A stretch of DNA of 64,000 nucleotides. It comes from Microthrixaceae bacterium. Its GTDB lineage: Bacteria; Actinomycetota; Acidimicrobiia; Acidimicrobiales; Acidimicrobilacustridaceae. Below the pieces are notes generated by a model. The model was not told the DNA's origin, did no database searches, and was given only the letters and a program-made list of their open reading frames with translations. The stretch lies in the NCBI GenBank assembly GCA_947446975.1, contig CANFHM010000002.1, positions 40,428-104,427 of the forward strand, given 5' to 3'. A program made the position numbers and the translations under genes. Below, one piece after another: positions 48,006-60,325 of the stretch. Every line of letters starts with the position of its first letter. Within the stretch, counting starts at the first letter, position 1.

Positions 48006-48022
48006 CCCGATCGTCGATCGGG
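48006..48022. terminator. candidate bidirectional hairpin between convergent permease and phosphoribosyltransferase genes
   Basis: CCCGATC-GTC-GATCGGG perfect 7-bp stem. Confidence 0.35.
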
Positions 48023-48025
48023 GCG

Positions 48026-48523
48026 TCATTCCGACCGGCGGTCCGAGGCGTGGGGATCGACCAGCGCGGCGCTCGTGGACCACGGGAAGTCGATCCAGAG
48101 ATCGGTGTGGCGCCAGACGTAGTCGCACTTCATCGTGGAGATCGTCTTCTGGTAGAGCACGGCGGTGCGGATCTCGGCGACCTGTGGGCTCACGTATTCA
48201 CGCACCATCTCGAGCGTGGCGCCGGTGTCGGCCACATCGTCGGCGATCAGCACCTTCGCGTGCTCGAGGTCGACGAGAGTGAGCGGCGGCGGGAGGATCA
48301 CCGGGAACTCGAGACGCTCGCCCTGGCCGGTGTAGTACTCGACGTTCATCACATGGAGGTTCTTCACACCGAGTGCGTAGGCCAGCGAACCGGCGATGAG
48401 CAGACCACCGCGGGCGATCGACAGGATGAGGTCCGGGCGGAAGCCGTCCTCTGCCACCTGATCGGCCAGTGACTTGCAGGCCTCGCCGTACAGGGGCCAG
48501 GTGAGGATCTCGAGTTCAGCCAT
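48026..48523 (-). CDS. phosphoribosyltransferase family protein
   Basis: PRPP-binding motif AKVLIADDVADTGATLEMV; LILSIARGGLLIAGSLAYALGV. Confidence 0.9.
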   Translation of the reverse strand: MAELEILTWPLYGEACKSLADQVAEDGFRPDLILSIARGGLLIAGSLAYALGVKNLHVMNVEYYTGQGERLEFPVILPPPLTLVDLEHAKVLIADDVADTGATLEMVREYVSPQVAEIRTAVLYQKTISTMKCDYVWRHTDLWIDFPWSTSAALVDPHASDRRSE

Positions 48524-48531
48524 GGACGCTG

Positions 48532-48537
48532 AAACTA
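48532..48537 (-). promoter_or_regulatory. -10-like hexamer TAGTTT, 8 nt before ATG 48523
   Basis: position consistent with leaderless start. Confidence 0.45.
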
Positions 48538-48576
48538 CACAACCCCGGCCACCACCACGATCGGGTCAGGACTGGC

Positions 48577-48582
48577 TACGGT
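48577..48582 (+). promoter_or_regulatory. -10-like hexamer TACGGT, 7 nt before ATG 48590
   Basis: position consistent with leaderless start. Confidence 0.5.
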
Positions 48583-48589
48583 CTCGGGC

Positions 48590-50032
48590 ATGCCCGATCT
48601 CCCCGTGACGATGGCCACCAACACCACGATCGACGGGAGCGACCCCGAACTCGGCAATCCGCTCCGTCCTGCGATCCATCACACCGGGCTGCTGCTGTCG
48701 CGAACCGAGCGTGCCATCCGTGGCCGGGAACGTCGTCAGGTGGCCCGTCGCTCGTCGCATGGCGTCTGGACGCCGGGAGCGGATCGACCCGACCCGCTCC
48801 GGATCCTCAAGGCGCAGAACCGCAATCGGTATCCCGAACTGGTTCCGCTGCGCTGGGGTCGGATGGTGGCCTCGCCGTTCACCTTCTTCCGAGGCGCAGC
48901 GGCGGTGATGGCCAGCGATCTCTCGTCCACCCCGGTCACCGGTCTCACCGTGCAGGCCTGCGGCGACGCCCATCTGCAGAACTTCGGTCTCTTCGCCTCA
49001 CCGGAACGCAATCTGCTGTTCGATGTCAACGACTTCGACGAGACCATCCCGGGCCCGTGGGAATGGGATGTCAAGCGGCTGGCGGCCAGCATCGTCCTGG
49101 CCGGACGTGATGCCGGACTCAGCGAGGCGGCCTGTGCCGAGGCGGTCATGCAGGGTGTCGGCGTGTACCGGATGATGATGGGCCGCTATGCACAGATGTC
49201 GCAGCTCGACATCTGGTACTCGCGGGTCGACATCGACACCATCCTCGGTCTGCTTCCCCCCGAGATCCGCCCCACAGGCGTCAAGATCGCAGAGAAGGCC
49301 CGTCGCCGCGACACCGTGCAGGCCATGGCCAAGATGACCGAGGTCATCGACGGCCGACGCAGGATCCTCGACGATCCGCCGCTCATCGAACACCTCGAGT
49401 CGACCACCGCAGGCAACACGGTGCAGGTGATCGTGGACCGGTACCGCCAGACCCTCACCGATGAGCGTCGTCTCCTGTTCGAACGGTTCGAGCTCGTCGA
49501 TGTGGCCCGCAAGGCCGTGGGGGTCGGCAGCGTCGGCACCCACTGCCACATCGCACTGTGCACCGCCGATGCCGAGGACGACGATCCGCTGTTCCTCCAG
49601 ATCAAGGAGGCGAACCGCTCGGTGCTCGAGCCGTATGTGCAGAGATCGCTCTTCGTCAATCAGGGACAGCGGGTGGTGGTCGGTCAGCGATACATGCAGG
49701 CGGCGAGCGATCTCTTCCTCGGCTGGACGAAGTATCGCAACCGCGATTTCTACGTGCGCCAGCTCCGCGACATGAAGAGCTCGATCGATCTCACCGGTGT
49801 GCGGTCCGCAGGACTCGACGCGTACTCCGGACTCTGCGGTTGGACCCTCGCCCGGGCCCATGCCCGCTCAGGCGATCCGGTGGCGATCAGCGCCTATCTC
49901 GGGGCCGGTGATTCCTTCGACCGGGCGATCGTGTCGTTCAGCACCCGCTATGCCGATCAGACCGAAGCCGATCACGCACTCCTGCGAGCGGCGGTCGACT
50001 CCGGTTCCATCGAGGCGATCGAGGGTCGGTAG
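48590..50032 (+). CDS. DUF2252 domain-containing protein
   Basis: PELVPLRWGRMVASPFTFFRGAAAVMASDL...VQACGDAHLQNFGLFASPERNLLFDVNDFDETIPGPWEWDVKRLAAS. Confidence 0.92.
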   Translation: MPDLPVTMATNTTIDGSDPELGNPLRPAIHHTGLLLSRTERAIRGRERRQVARRSSHGVWTPGADRPDPLRILKAQNRNRYPELVPLRWGRMVASPFTFFRGAAAVMASDLSSTPVTGLTVQACGDAHLQNFGLFASPERNLLFDVNDFDETIPGPWEWDVKRLAASIVLAGRDAGLSEAACAEAVMQGVGVYRMMMGRYAQMSQLDIWYSRVDIDTILGLLPPEIRPTGVKIAEKARRRDTVQAMAKMTEVIDGRRRILDDPPLIEHLESTTAGNTVQVIVDRYRQTLTDERRLLFERFELVDVARKAVGVGSVGTHCHIALCTADAEDDDPLFLQIKEANRSVLEPYVQRSLFVNQGQRVVVGQRYMQAASDLFLGWTKYRNRDFYVRQLRDMKSSIDLTGVRSAGLDAYSGLCGWTLARAHARSGDPVAISAYLGAGDSFDRAIVSFSTRYADQTEADHALLRAAVDSGSIEAIEGR

Positions 50033-50043
50033 CGGCTGGGGCG

Positions 50044-51297
50044 TCAGCGGCCGGAAGCAGTGCTGTCGAGGCTGGTCAGCACGGCCTCTGCGGTCCGGCG
50101 GCCGGAGAAGAGGGCTCCCTGCAGCGATGCGGTGTCGCGGTGGTCGCCACAGACCAAGGTGCTGTCGCCGATCCTGACGGACTGTCTCGGGTGGAACGGG
50201 GGTCGTTGCAGTGGCTGACCATGGTGGATGACGTCGATGCGCAGGGTCGACCATTCGCCGACCCCACCGCCGAACCAGCCCGTGAGCTGCCGGCGCACGT
50301 CGGCGTCGAGCGAGGAGCCGAGGGCATCCGGACCGGGCACGGCGGCGACGACGAGGGCCTGCCCATCGGTGGCATAGGAGGGTGCCACCTCGGTCATGAT
50401 CGCCACATTGCGGGCCGGGCCACTTCCAGCGCCGTCGAGGAGGATATGGCGACCCCGAACAGGGGCCTCGGGCATGGAGAACCACACCGCCGCCACGGGA
50501 CGTGACCCCGGATCGGGCACGGCGCCCAGCAGACGCGACGCCGTGGGACCATCGGTCGCGACCACCACGGTCCGAGCCGAGAGAGACCTCCCGTCGGCGA
50601 GACCGACTGAACCGGCGCCAACGGCGTGCACCGGCGTGTCGTAGGCGATGGAGCCGTCGGCGAGACCGCCGGCGAGCACCTCCGGGAGGTGCCCCATCCC
50701 CCTCGATGGAACGGCCGAGTCGCCGACTGCGAGCATGCGCATGATCATCTCGAACCGACGCGAGGAGACCTCCAGCCCAGGATCCAACTGGATGCCGGCG
50801 AAGAGCGGTCGGAGGAAGGTGTCGATGAATCGCGGGCTGAATCCGGCCTCGACGAGGCGTTGCGCCGTGGTCATGTCGCGGCGACGGAGGAGATCGGCGG
50901 GCCGACCGGTGCGGACCGAGGCGATGAGACGCAGCAGCCGGAGCTTGTCGCCGACCGATCCGATCGGGGCGAGGACCGTCGGGAGCAGATCGAGGGGCCG
51001 TCGCAGCGGATCGCCGACGGTGTGGAACCTCGAGCCGTTCCAGACCCGGGCGCCGGGGGCGAACCTCCGGAGATCCAACGAGTCGAGGTCGAACCAGCGG
51101 GTGAGCTCCGGATACGCGGTGAGGAGGATCTGGAAGCCCCGGTCGAGTCGGAAGCCGTCCACCAGATCGGTGCGGACCCGACCACCGGGGCCATCGGAGG
51201 ACTCGAGCACCATGACATCGAGTCCGGCGTCCTGCAGGCTGCGCGCACAGGCCAGACCGGCCATCCCCGCGCCGACGACGATCACGTCATGATCCAT
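50044..51297 (-). CDS. NAD(P)/FAD-dependent oxidoreductase (amine oxidase/desaturase-like)
   Basis: DHDVIVVGAGMAGLACARSLQDAGLDVMVLESSDGPGGRVRTDLVDGFRLDRGFQIL. Confidence 0.92.
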   Translation of the reverse strand: MDHDVIVVGAGMAGLACARSLQDAGLDVMVLESSDGPGGRVRTDLVDGFRLDRGFQILLTAYPELTRWFDLDSLDLRRFAPGARVWNGSRFHTVGDPLRRPLDLLPTVLAPIGSVGDKLRLLRLIASVRTGRPADLLRRRDMTTAQRLVEAGFSPRFIDTFLRPLFAGIQLDPGLEVSSRRFEMIMRMLAVGDSAVPSRGMGHLPEVLAGGLADGSIAYDTPVHAVGAGSVGLADGRSLSARTVVVATDGPTASRLLGAVPDPGSRPVAAVWFSMPEAPVRGRHILLDGAGSGPARNVAIMTEVAPSYATDGQALVVAAVPGPDALGSSLDADVRRQLTGWFGGGVGEWSTLRIDVIHHGQPLQRPPFHPRQSVRIGDSTLVCGDHRDTASLQGALFSGRRTAEAVLTSLDSTASGR

Positions 51298-51303
51298 CCG
51301 GCC

Positions 51304-51309
51304 AATCTA
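51304..51309 (-). promoter_or_regulatory. -10-like hexamer TAGATT, 6 nt before ATG 51297
   Basis: position consistent with leaderless start. Confidence 0.5.
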
Positions 51310-51345
51310 GCGACGGGTCGCCGATCGGCTCGGGGTCGGCTGCCA

Positions 51346-51351
51346 TACGAT
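51346..51351 (+). promoter_or_regulatory. -10-like hexamer TACGAT, 6 nt before GTG 51358
   Basis: position consistent with leaderless start. Confidence 0.5.
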
Positions 51352-51357
51352 CCAAGG

Positions 51358-52386
51358 GTGGACATCAGCCGGGCACACCAGCAGGGTCGCGGCGTGCGGA
51401 GTGCCCCACAGGACCCATCTCCTGTCGCCCGGCGGGGTCGGCGTCGGTCCGCCCGCCGGTTCCGGCTGGTTCTCGTCCTCCTGCTGGTCGTGGTGGTCGT
51501 GACACCGGTGCTCCTCATCGGGAATGCGCTCTGGAACGTCACGAGACTCGACCGGGTCCATCTCGGTCCGGCGCTGTCGGCCTCCGGCTCCCGCAGCGGA
51601 CGGAACATCCTGCTCGTCGGCACCGACTCCCGGGCGGGGATCGACCCGTCGGATCCGAACGCCGCAGCGTTCCTCGGCGAGACGGTCACCGGCGCCCGCA
51701 CCGACACGATCATCGTCATGCATCTCGAGCATGGGACGGTGGAGCTGGTCTCGATCCCACGCGATCTCTGGGTCACCGATCCGGCCACCGGGGCCAAGGG
51801 GCGCATCAACTCCACGTTCTCGTCGGGTCCGGCCGATCTCGTCGCCGCGGTCATTGCGCTGGGGATCCCCATCGACCATTACGTGGAGGTCGACTTCGGC
51901 GGATTCGCCGACATCGTCGACGCACTCGGCGGCATCACCATCGACTTCCCGGCTCCGGCGAAGGATGATCACTCGGGGCTCTCGGTACCGAAGGCGGGCG
52001 CCGTGCACCTCGACGGCACCCAGGCACTGGCCTATGTGCGGAGCCGCTACTACAGCGAGCTCGTCAACGGCACCTGGCGGGTCGACGGCACCGCCGATCT
52101 CGGACGCACCACCCGGCAGCGGGCCTTCTTCACCGCACTCGTGTCCGCCATCACCGACACCCGGTCGCCGATCACGATGGCACGGCTCCCCGGTTCGGTC
52201 CGGTCGGGTCTGCGTCTCGACGACCGCTTCGGCGTCACCGACATGGTGGGTGTGGCCTCGGCTCTGCGGGGGGCGCATCCCACGAGCGATCTGCTTCCGG
52301 TGGTGCCCCGGGTGACCTCCGGTGGCGCCGACGTGCTGGAACTCGGCCCCGGGGCCCCGCAGGCGATCAGCCGTCTGGCCTCGTGA
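51358..52386 (+). CDS. LytR-CpsA-Psr (LCP) family protein
   Basis: TM segment; NILLVGTDSRAG...GARTDTIIVMHLEHGTVELVSIPRDLWV...GGITIDFPAPAKDDHSGL...LDGTQALAYVRSRY; GTG 51358 preferred over 50626. Confidence 0.92.
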   Translation: MDISRAHQQGRGVRSAPQDPSPVARRGRRRSARRFRLVLVLLLVVVVVTPVLLIGNALWNVTRLDRVHLGPALSASGSRSGRNILLVGTDSRAGIDPSDPNAAAFLGETVTGARTDTIIVMHLEHGTVELVSIPRDLWVTDPATGAKGRINSTFSSGPADLVAAVIALGIPIDHYVEVDFGGFADIVDALGGITIDFPAPAKDDHSGLSVPKAGAVHLDGTQALAYVRSRYYSELVNGTWRVDGTADLGRTTRQRAFFTALVSAITDTRSPITMARLPGSVRSGLRLDDRFGVTDMVGVASALRGAHPTSDLLPVVPRVTSGGADVLELGPGAPQAISRLAS

Positions 52387-52448
52387 CCATCGCGACCCGG
52401 GATCCGAGCACCGGGGCCGGAGAAGTGCGAGCTGAGACCTGCGGGTGG

Positions 52449-53123
52449 TCAGTGGGGGAGCGTCAGCAGCACGTGATCGGGTTTGCGCGTCGCCGACTCG
52501 AAGACCTCGAAGGCGTCCTCGATGACCGGGACGAGGTCCTGGCAGTCACGGAACGACTGACGATCGAGTGATCGCATCTTGGTGATGGCGGAGGCGAGAT
52601 CCTCCTGGGAGAGCCATCCCTTGTGTCCCCAGCCGAATCTCGGCAGCAGGCGCTCGATGGAGCTGCTGGCGAGATGTCGTTCGGCGAGGGTGAGCAGTTC
52701 CCGGCCGCGGGCGAGACGACGCGCCTCGGTGGCATGCCAACCGAGCGCCGGAAGGCCACGCCGCAGTGTGGCCGGAGCCCGCAGGGATCTGGTCGGTGTG
52801 AGGTGGGGGGCCATGAGCACCCGGTACCAGTCGACGAGGTTGCTGTCGTCGCAGGCGTAGGACCATTCGTCGGGCCCGGCGACCGACAGCAGACCGAGGT
52901 ACTCACGGGTGAGCTGGTCGCGAGAATCCCAGACGGCGACGGCTCGGTCGCGGAGTGGGACCAGACCGTTGGGTGCGTCGAGCAGCGCTTCGAACTCATG
53001 ATGGAAGCCGATGGCATCGAGCATCCAGGAGCTGGTCTCACCGAGGGCACCAGCGCGCAGATTCGGCTCCTCGGTGACGCCGTGTCCCGGCTCCGTCGCC
53101 ATCACTGGCCGCTCCTCATGCAC
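52449..53123 (-). CDS. hypothetical protein, unrecognised family
   Basis: 224-aa frame with normal-looking composition, co-oriented behind the J-domain gene (42-bp gap). Confidence 0.65.
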   Translation of the reverse strand: MHEERPVMATEPGHGVTEEPNLRAGALGETSSWMLDAIGFHHEFEALLDAPNGLVPLRDRAVAVWDSRDQLTREYLGLLSVAGPDEWSYACDDSNLVDWYRVLMAPHLTPTRSLRAPATLRRGLPALGWHATEARRLARGRELLTLAERHLASSSIERLLPRFGWGHKGWLSQEDLASAITKMRSLDRQSFRDCQDLVPVIEDAFEVFESATRKPDHVLLTLPH

Positions 53124-53165
53124 CTCTCCAGTCTTTCCGGCGCGGACCGACGGGTGGCGGATACC

Positions 53166-53789
53166 TCAGAGGGAGTGGAGGTCGGCGAGCTCCTCCAGCA
53201 GGGCTTCCATCACCGGGGCCAGCGCCGGTGTCGGATCGGCCTCGATGGACTCCATCGTGATGAAGGCGTCGGTGCCGAACGCCCGGCCCTGCATGGTGAT
53301 GAGCACCGAGCAGGACGGCCCGCCCTCGAACCGTACGATCAGTTCCAGCAGACCGAGGTTCCGATCGACGTATCCGATGCCCCCGATGCGGGAACCGGCG
53401 TCGAGCAGCAGTGCGAACGCCTCGGCCGGGGGCGCCGTGATGAACAGCGTGTCGTCATCGGCGCGTATCTCGATCGTGTCGAACGGTCCCTGCCACTCCT
53501 GACGGTGACGACAGGTGCCGCTCTCGGAGTTGGAGTGCTGGGGTGGAGTCGGGGGTTCCTCCGGCTCGGGGATATGCGAACCATCACCCTCCGACACGGC
53601 CTGTCGGATGACCTCGAACGCGCGGGTGACGGCGATCGTCTCGGTCGTCGCCCGTGACTCGCCGAGTTCCTCGGTGGCGAGATCGGGGTGGGTGACCATC
53701 AGCAGTTCCCGGTACCGCAGACGAGCATCGTGGAGGCTCTGGCCCGGTTCGAGTCCGAGGATGTGAAGCGCCTCCGCCAGGGTCGTCAT
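53166..53789 (-). CDS. J-domain-containing protein with uncharacterised C-terminal domain
   Basis: EALHILGLEPGQSLHDARLRYRELLMVTHPDLATEE..TIAVTRAFEVIRQA contains HPD; 4-bp overlap with upstream gene. Confidence 0.75.
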   Translation of the reverse strand: MTTLAEALHILGLEPGQSLHDARLRYRELLMVTHPDLATEELGESRATTETIAVTRAFEVIRQAVSEGDGSHIPEPEEPPTPPQHSNSESGTCRHRQEWQGPFDTIEIRADDDTLFITAPPAEAFALLLDAGSRIGGIGYVDRNLGLLELIVRFEGGPSCSVLITMQGRAFGTDAFITMESIEADPTPALAPVMEALLEELADLHSL

Positions 53790-54271
53790 GGCATCAGCAC
53801 GGCACGGGCGCGGGTGACGCTGCTCCCGTCGGCTCCGGTGATGACGAGCAGGACCGTATGGGCGGCGCCGTCGCAGCGGATCCCCTCGATCTGCAGTTCG
53901 GAACCGGGATCGCGGAGCCGCTCGCTGACCTGCCTGCCGTCCACGATCGCGGTGAGGAGTTCGTCACCGCTGCCGAGGACCGGATGCGTCACGGTGATGG
54001 TCCCGAGCCCGTCGGTGCACCGATCGGACACCGAGAGCACCGCTGCATCGAGGATGGCCTGTGGTCGCGTCTCGGGGCGATCGGTGGCCGGGGTGGTGCC
54101 GGCGGTGGTGCTGGGACTCACCGGTTGGGTCGTCGATGACGGGTTCGGCACCGTGAGCGGGGAGAACGAGGTGGTGCTGGATCCGGCGGTGGACGCACCG
54201 CTGCCGCAGGCCGGGCTCAGCAGCGCCGTTCCACAGATCAGCAGCAGGAGCCAGCCCCGTGCGCGTCGCAT
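53786..54271 (-). CDS. putative secreted lipoprotein
   Basis: MRRARGWLLLLICGTALLSPACGSGAS signal/lipobox-like; Ser/Thr/Pro linker. Confidence 0.65.
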   Translation of the reverse strand: MRRARGWLLLLICGTALLSPACGSGASTAGSSTTSFSPLTVPNPSSTTQPVSPSTTAGTTPATDRPETRPQAILDAAVLSVSDRCTDGLGTITVTHPVLGSGDELLTAIVDGRQVSERLRDPGSELQIEGIRCDGAAHTVLLVITGADGSSVTRARAVLMP

Positions 54272-55599
54272 CAGCGTCCCGGCAGCGGTGAGGAGGTCAG
54301 GATCTGTCCGAGCAGACGGCGCAGCAGCAGCGGGTCGGTGGCCGAGCAGAGTTCACGAGCCGAGTGCATGGAGAGCTGGGCGACACCGAGATCGACGGTG
54401 CGAACACCGAGACGAGCGGCCGTGACCGGCCCGATGGTGGAACCGCAGGGCATATCACCGCGGCTCGAGAACTGCTGCAGTGCGACGTCAGTCTCTCTCG
54501 CAGCCTCGACGACGACCGCCACACCCAGGGGATCAGTGGCGTAGCGCCGCGACTCGTTGTGCTTGAGCACGGGTCCGGCACCGAGGAGGATCTGGTGGCC
54601 GGGTTCATGACGTTCGGCGTAGTTCGGGTGCGTGGCATGGGCACCATCGGCGCTCACGCACAGCGAGCCGGCGAGGGCGGCGAGATGGTCGTCCCGATCG
54701 AGACCCGCGGCGATGGAGATCCGTTCGAGTATCGACACCAGGATCGAGCCGGCTGCACCCGAGGCGGACTCGCTGCCCACCTCCTCATGGTCGAACAGGC
54801 AGATCACCGGAACCGTGGTGTCGGCGTCGGCGCCACGTCCCACCGCATCGATCAATGCGCCGACCGCTGCCTCGCAGGACACCAGGTTGTCGATCCGCGG
54901 TGCGGCGAGCAGTGAGTGATCGGCTCCCAGCACCGCCGGTGGGCACAGATCATGGAGCATGAGCTCCCAAGAGACGATCGAGGAGCTCGGAACATCGAGG
55001 CGTTCGGCGAGGAAGCCGGAGATGCTGAGGGAGGGATCGAGTCCCCAGACGGGGGAGAGGTGCGTCTGGGGGTTCAGCACCAGCCCCTCGGCGGAGACCC
55101 CGCGATCCAGGTGGATGGCGAGCTGCGGGATCCGCAGGAGTGGTTCATCGACCCGCACCAGTTCGATCGTTGGCGCTGATCGGTCATGGGTGACAGCGAC
55201 TCGACCCGAGAGTCCGAGATCCCGGTCGAGCCAGGAGTTCAGCAGCGGTGCGCCGTAGACCTCGACCGCCAGCTGGGCGAACCCGACGGAACGGCGGTCC
55301 GGCCTGGGTCGGATCCGCAGGTTGGGGGAGTCGGTATGGGCACCGATGAGACGGAAGCCCGCCGACGGAGAACGACCCTCCGTGGACCAGGCCACGATCG
55401 ACCCATCGCGGACCAGGAAGTGACGGCCGGGTGCAGTGGGCCACGGGAGATGCTCGAGGACCTGCTCGAACCCTTCGGCCTGCAGTCGTGCGGCGGCTTC
55501 GGCGACGGCATGGAACGGCGAGGGGGCAGCCTCGACGAACGAGATCAGCGAGCTCGGTGGGTCGGATGCGGGCGTGCCGGGGGCGGGATGTCGGTCCAC
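54271..55599 (-). CDS. M18 family aminopeptidase
   Basis: FRLIGAHTDSPNLRIRPRP; VICLFDHEEVGSESASGA; HATHPNYAERHEPGHQ; GMRTVDLGVAQLSMHSARE-like C-terminal motif; GTG 55599. Confidence 0.92.
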   Translation of the reverse strand: MDRHPAPGTPASDPPSSLISFVEAAPSPFHAVAEAAARLQAEGFEQVLEHLPWPTAPGRHFLVRDGSIVAWSTEGRSPSAGFRLIGAHTDSPNLRIRPRPDRRSVGFAQLAVEVYGAPLLNSWLDRDLGLSGRVAVTHDRSAPTIELVRVDEPLLRIPQLAIHLDRGVSAEGLVLNPQTHLSPVWGLDPSLSISGFLAERLDVPSSSIVSWELMLHDLCPPAVLGADHSLLAAPRIDNLVSCEAAVGALIDAVGRGADADTTVPVICLFDHEEVGSESASGAAGSILVSILERISIAAGLDRDDHLAALAGSLCVSADGAHATHPNYAERHEPGHQILLGAGPVLKHNESRRYATDPLGVAVVVEAARETDVALQQFSSRGDMPCGSTIGPVTAARLGVRTVDLGVAQLSMHSARELCSATDPLLLRRLLGQILTSSPLPGR

Positions 55600-55606
55600 C
55601 TCGCCG

Positions 55607-55612
55607 ACCCTA
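55607..55612 (-). promoter_or_regulatory. -10-like hexamer TAGGGT, 7 nt before GTG 55599 (M18 operon)
   Basis: position consistent with leaderless start. Confidence 0.5.
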
Positions 55613-55751
55613 TCGGCCCGTGACCTCGGTATTCGGCTTGGCCCCATGCCCGGACCCGGTTGTACGATCATCACTCGCCTGCGGGGCCAGCGTCGTCCCC
55701 GTCGGTACCTGTTCATCCCGGGCCACTGTGCCCTGATCGTTGGGGAACCTC

Positions 55752-60314
<4,563 letters not shown>

Positions 60315-60325
60315 AGGAGCACATC

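Noticed and set aside
50626-51357. N-terminal extension of the LCP ORF
   Set aside because: Antisense to the FAD oxidoreductase; a leaderless-type GTG start exists at 51358
55600-55751. Possible glutamine/nitrogen riboswitch in the gltB leader
   Set aside because: A TACGAT -10-like box at 55663 would give a leader of about 80 nt, but I could not fold any conserved aptamer by eye
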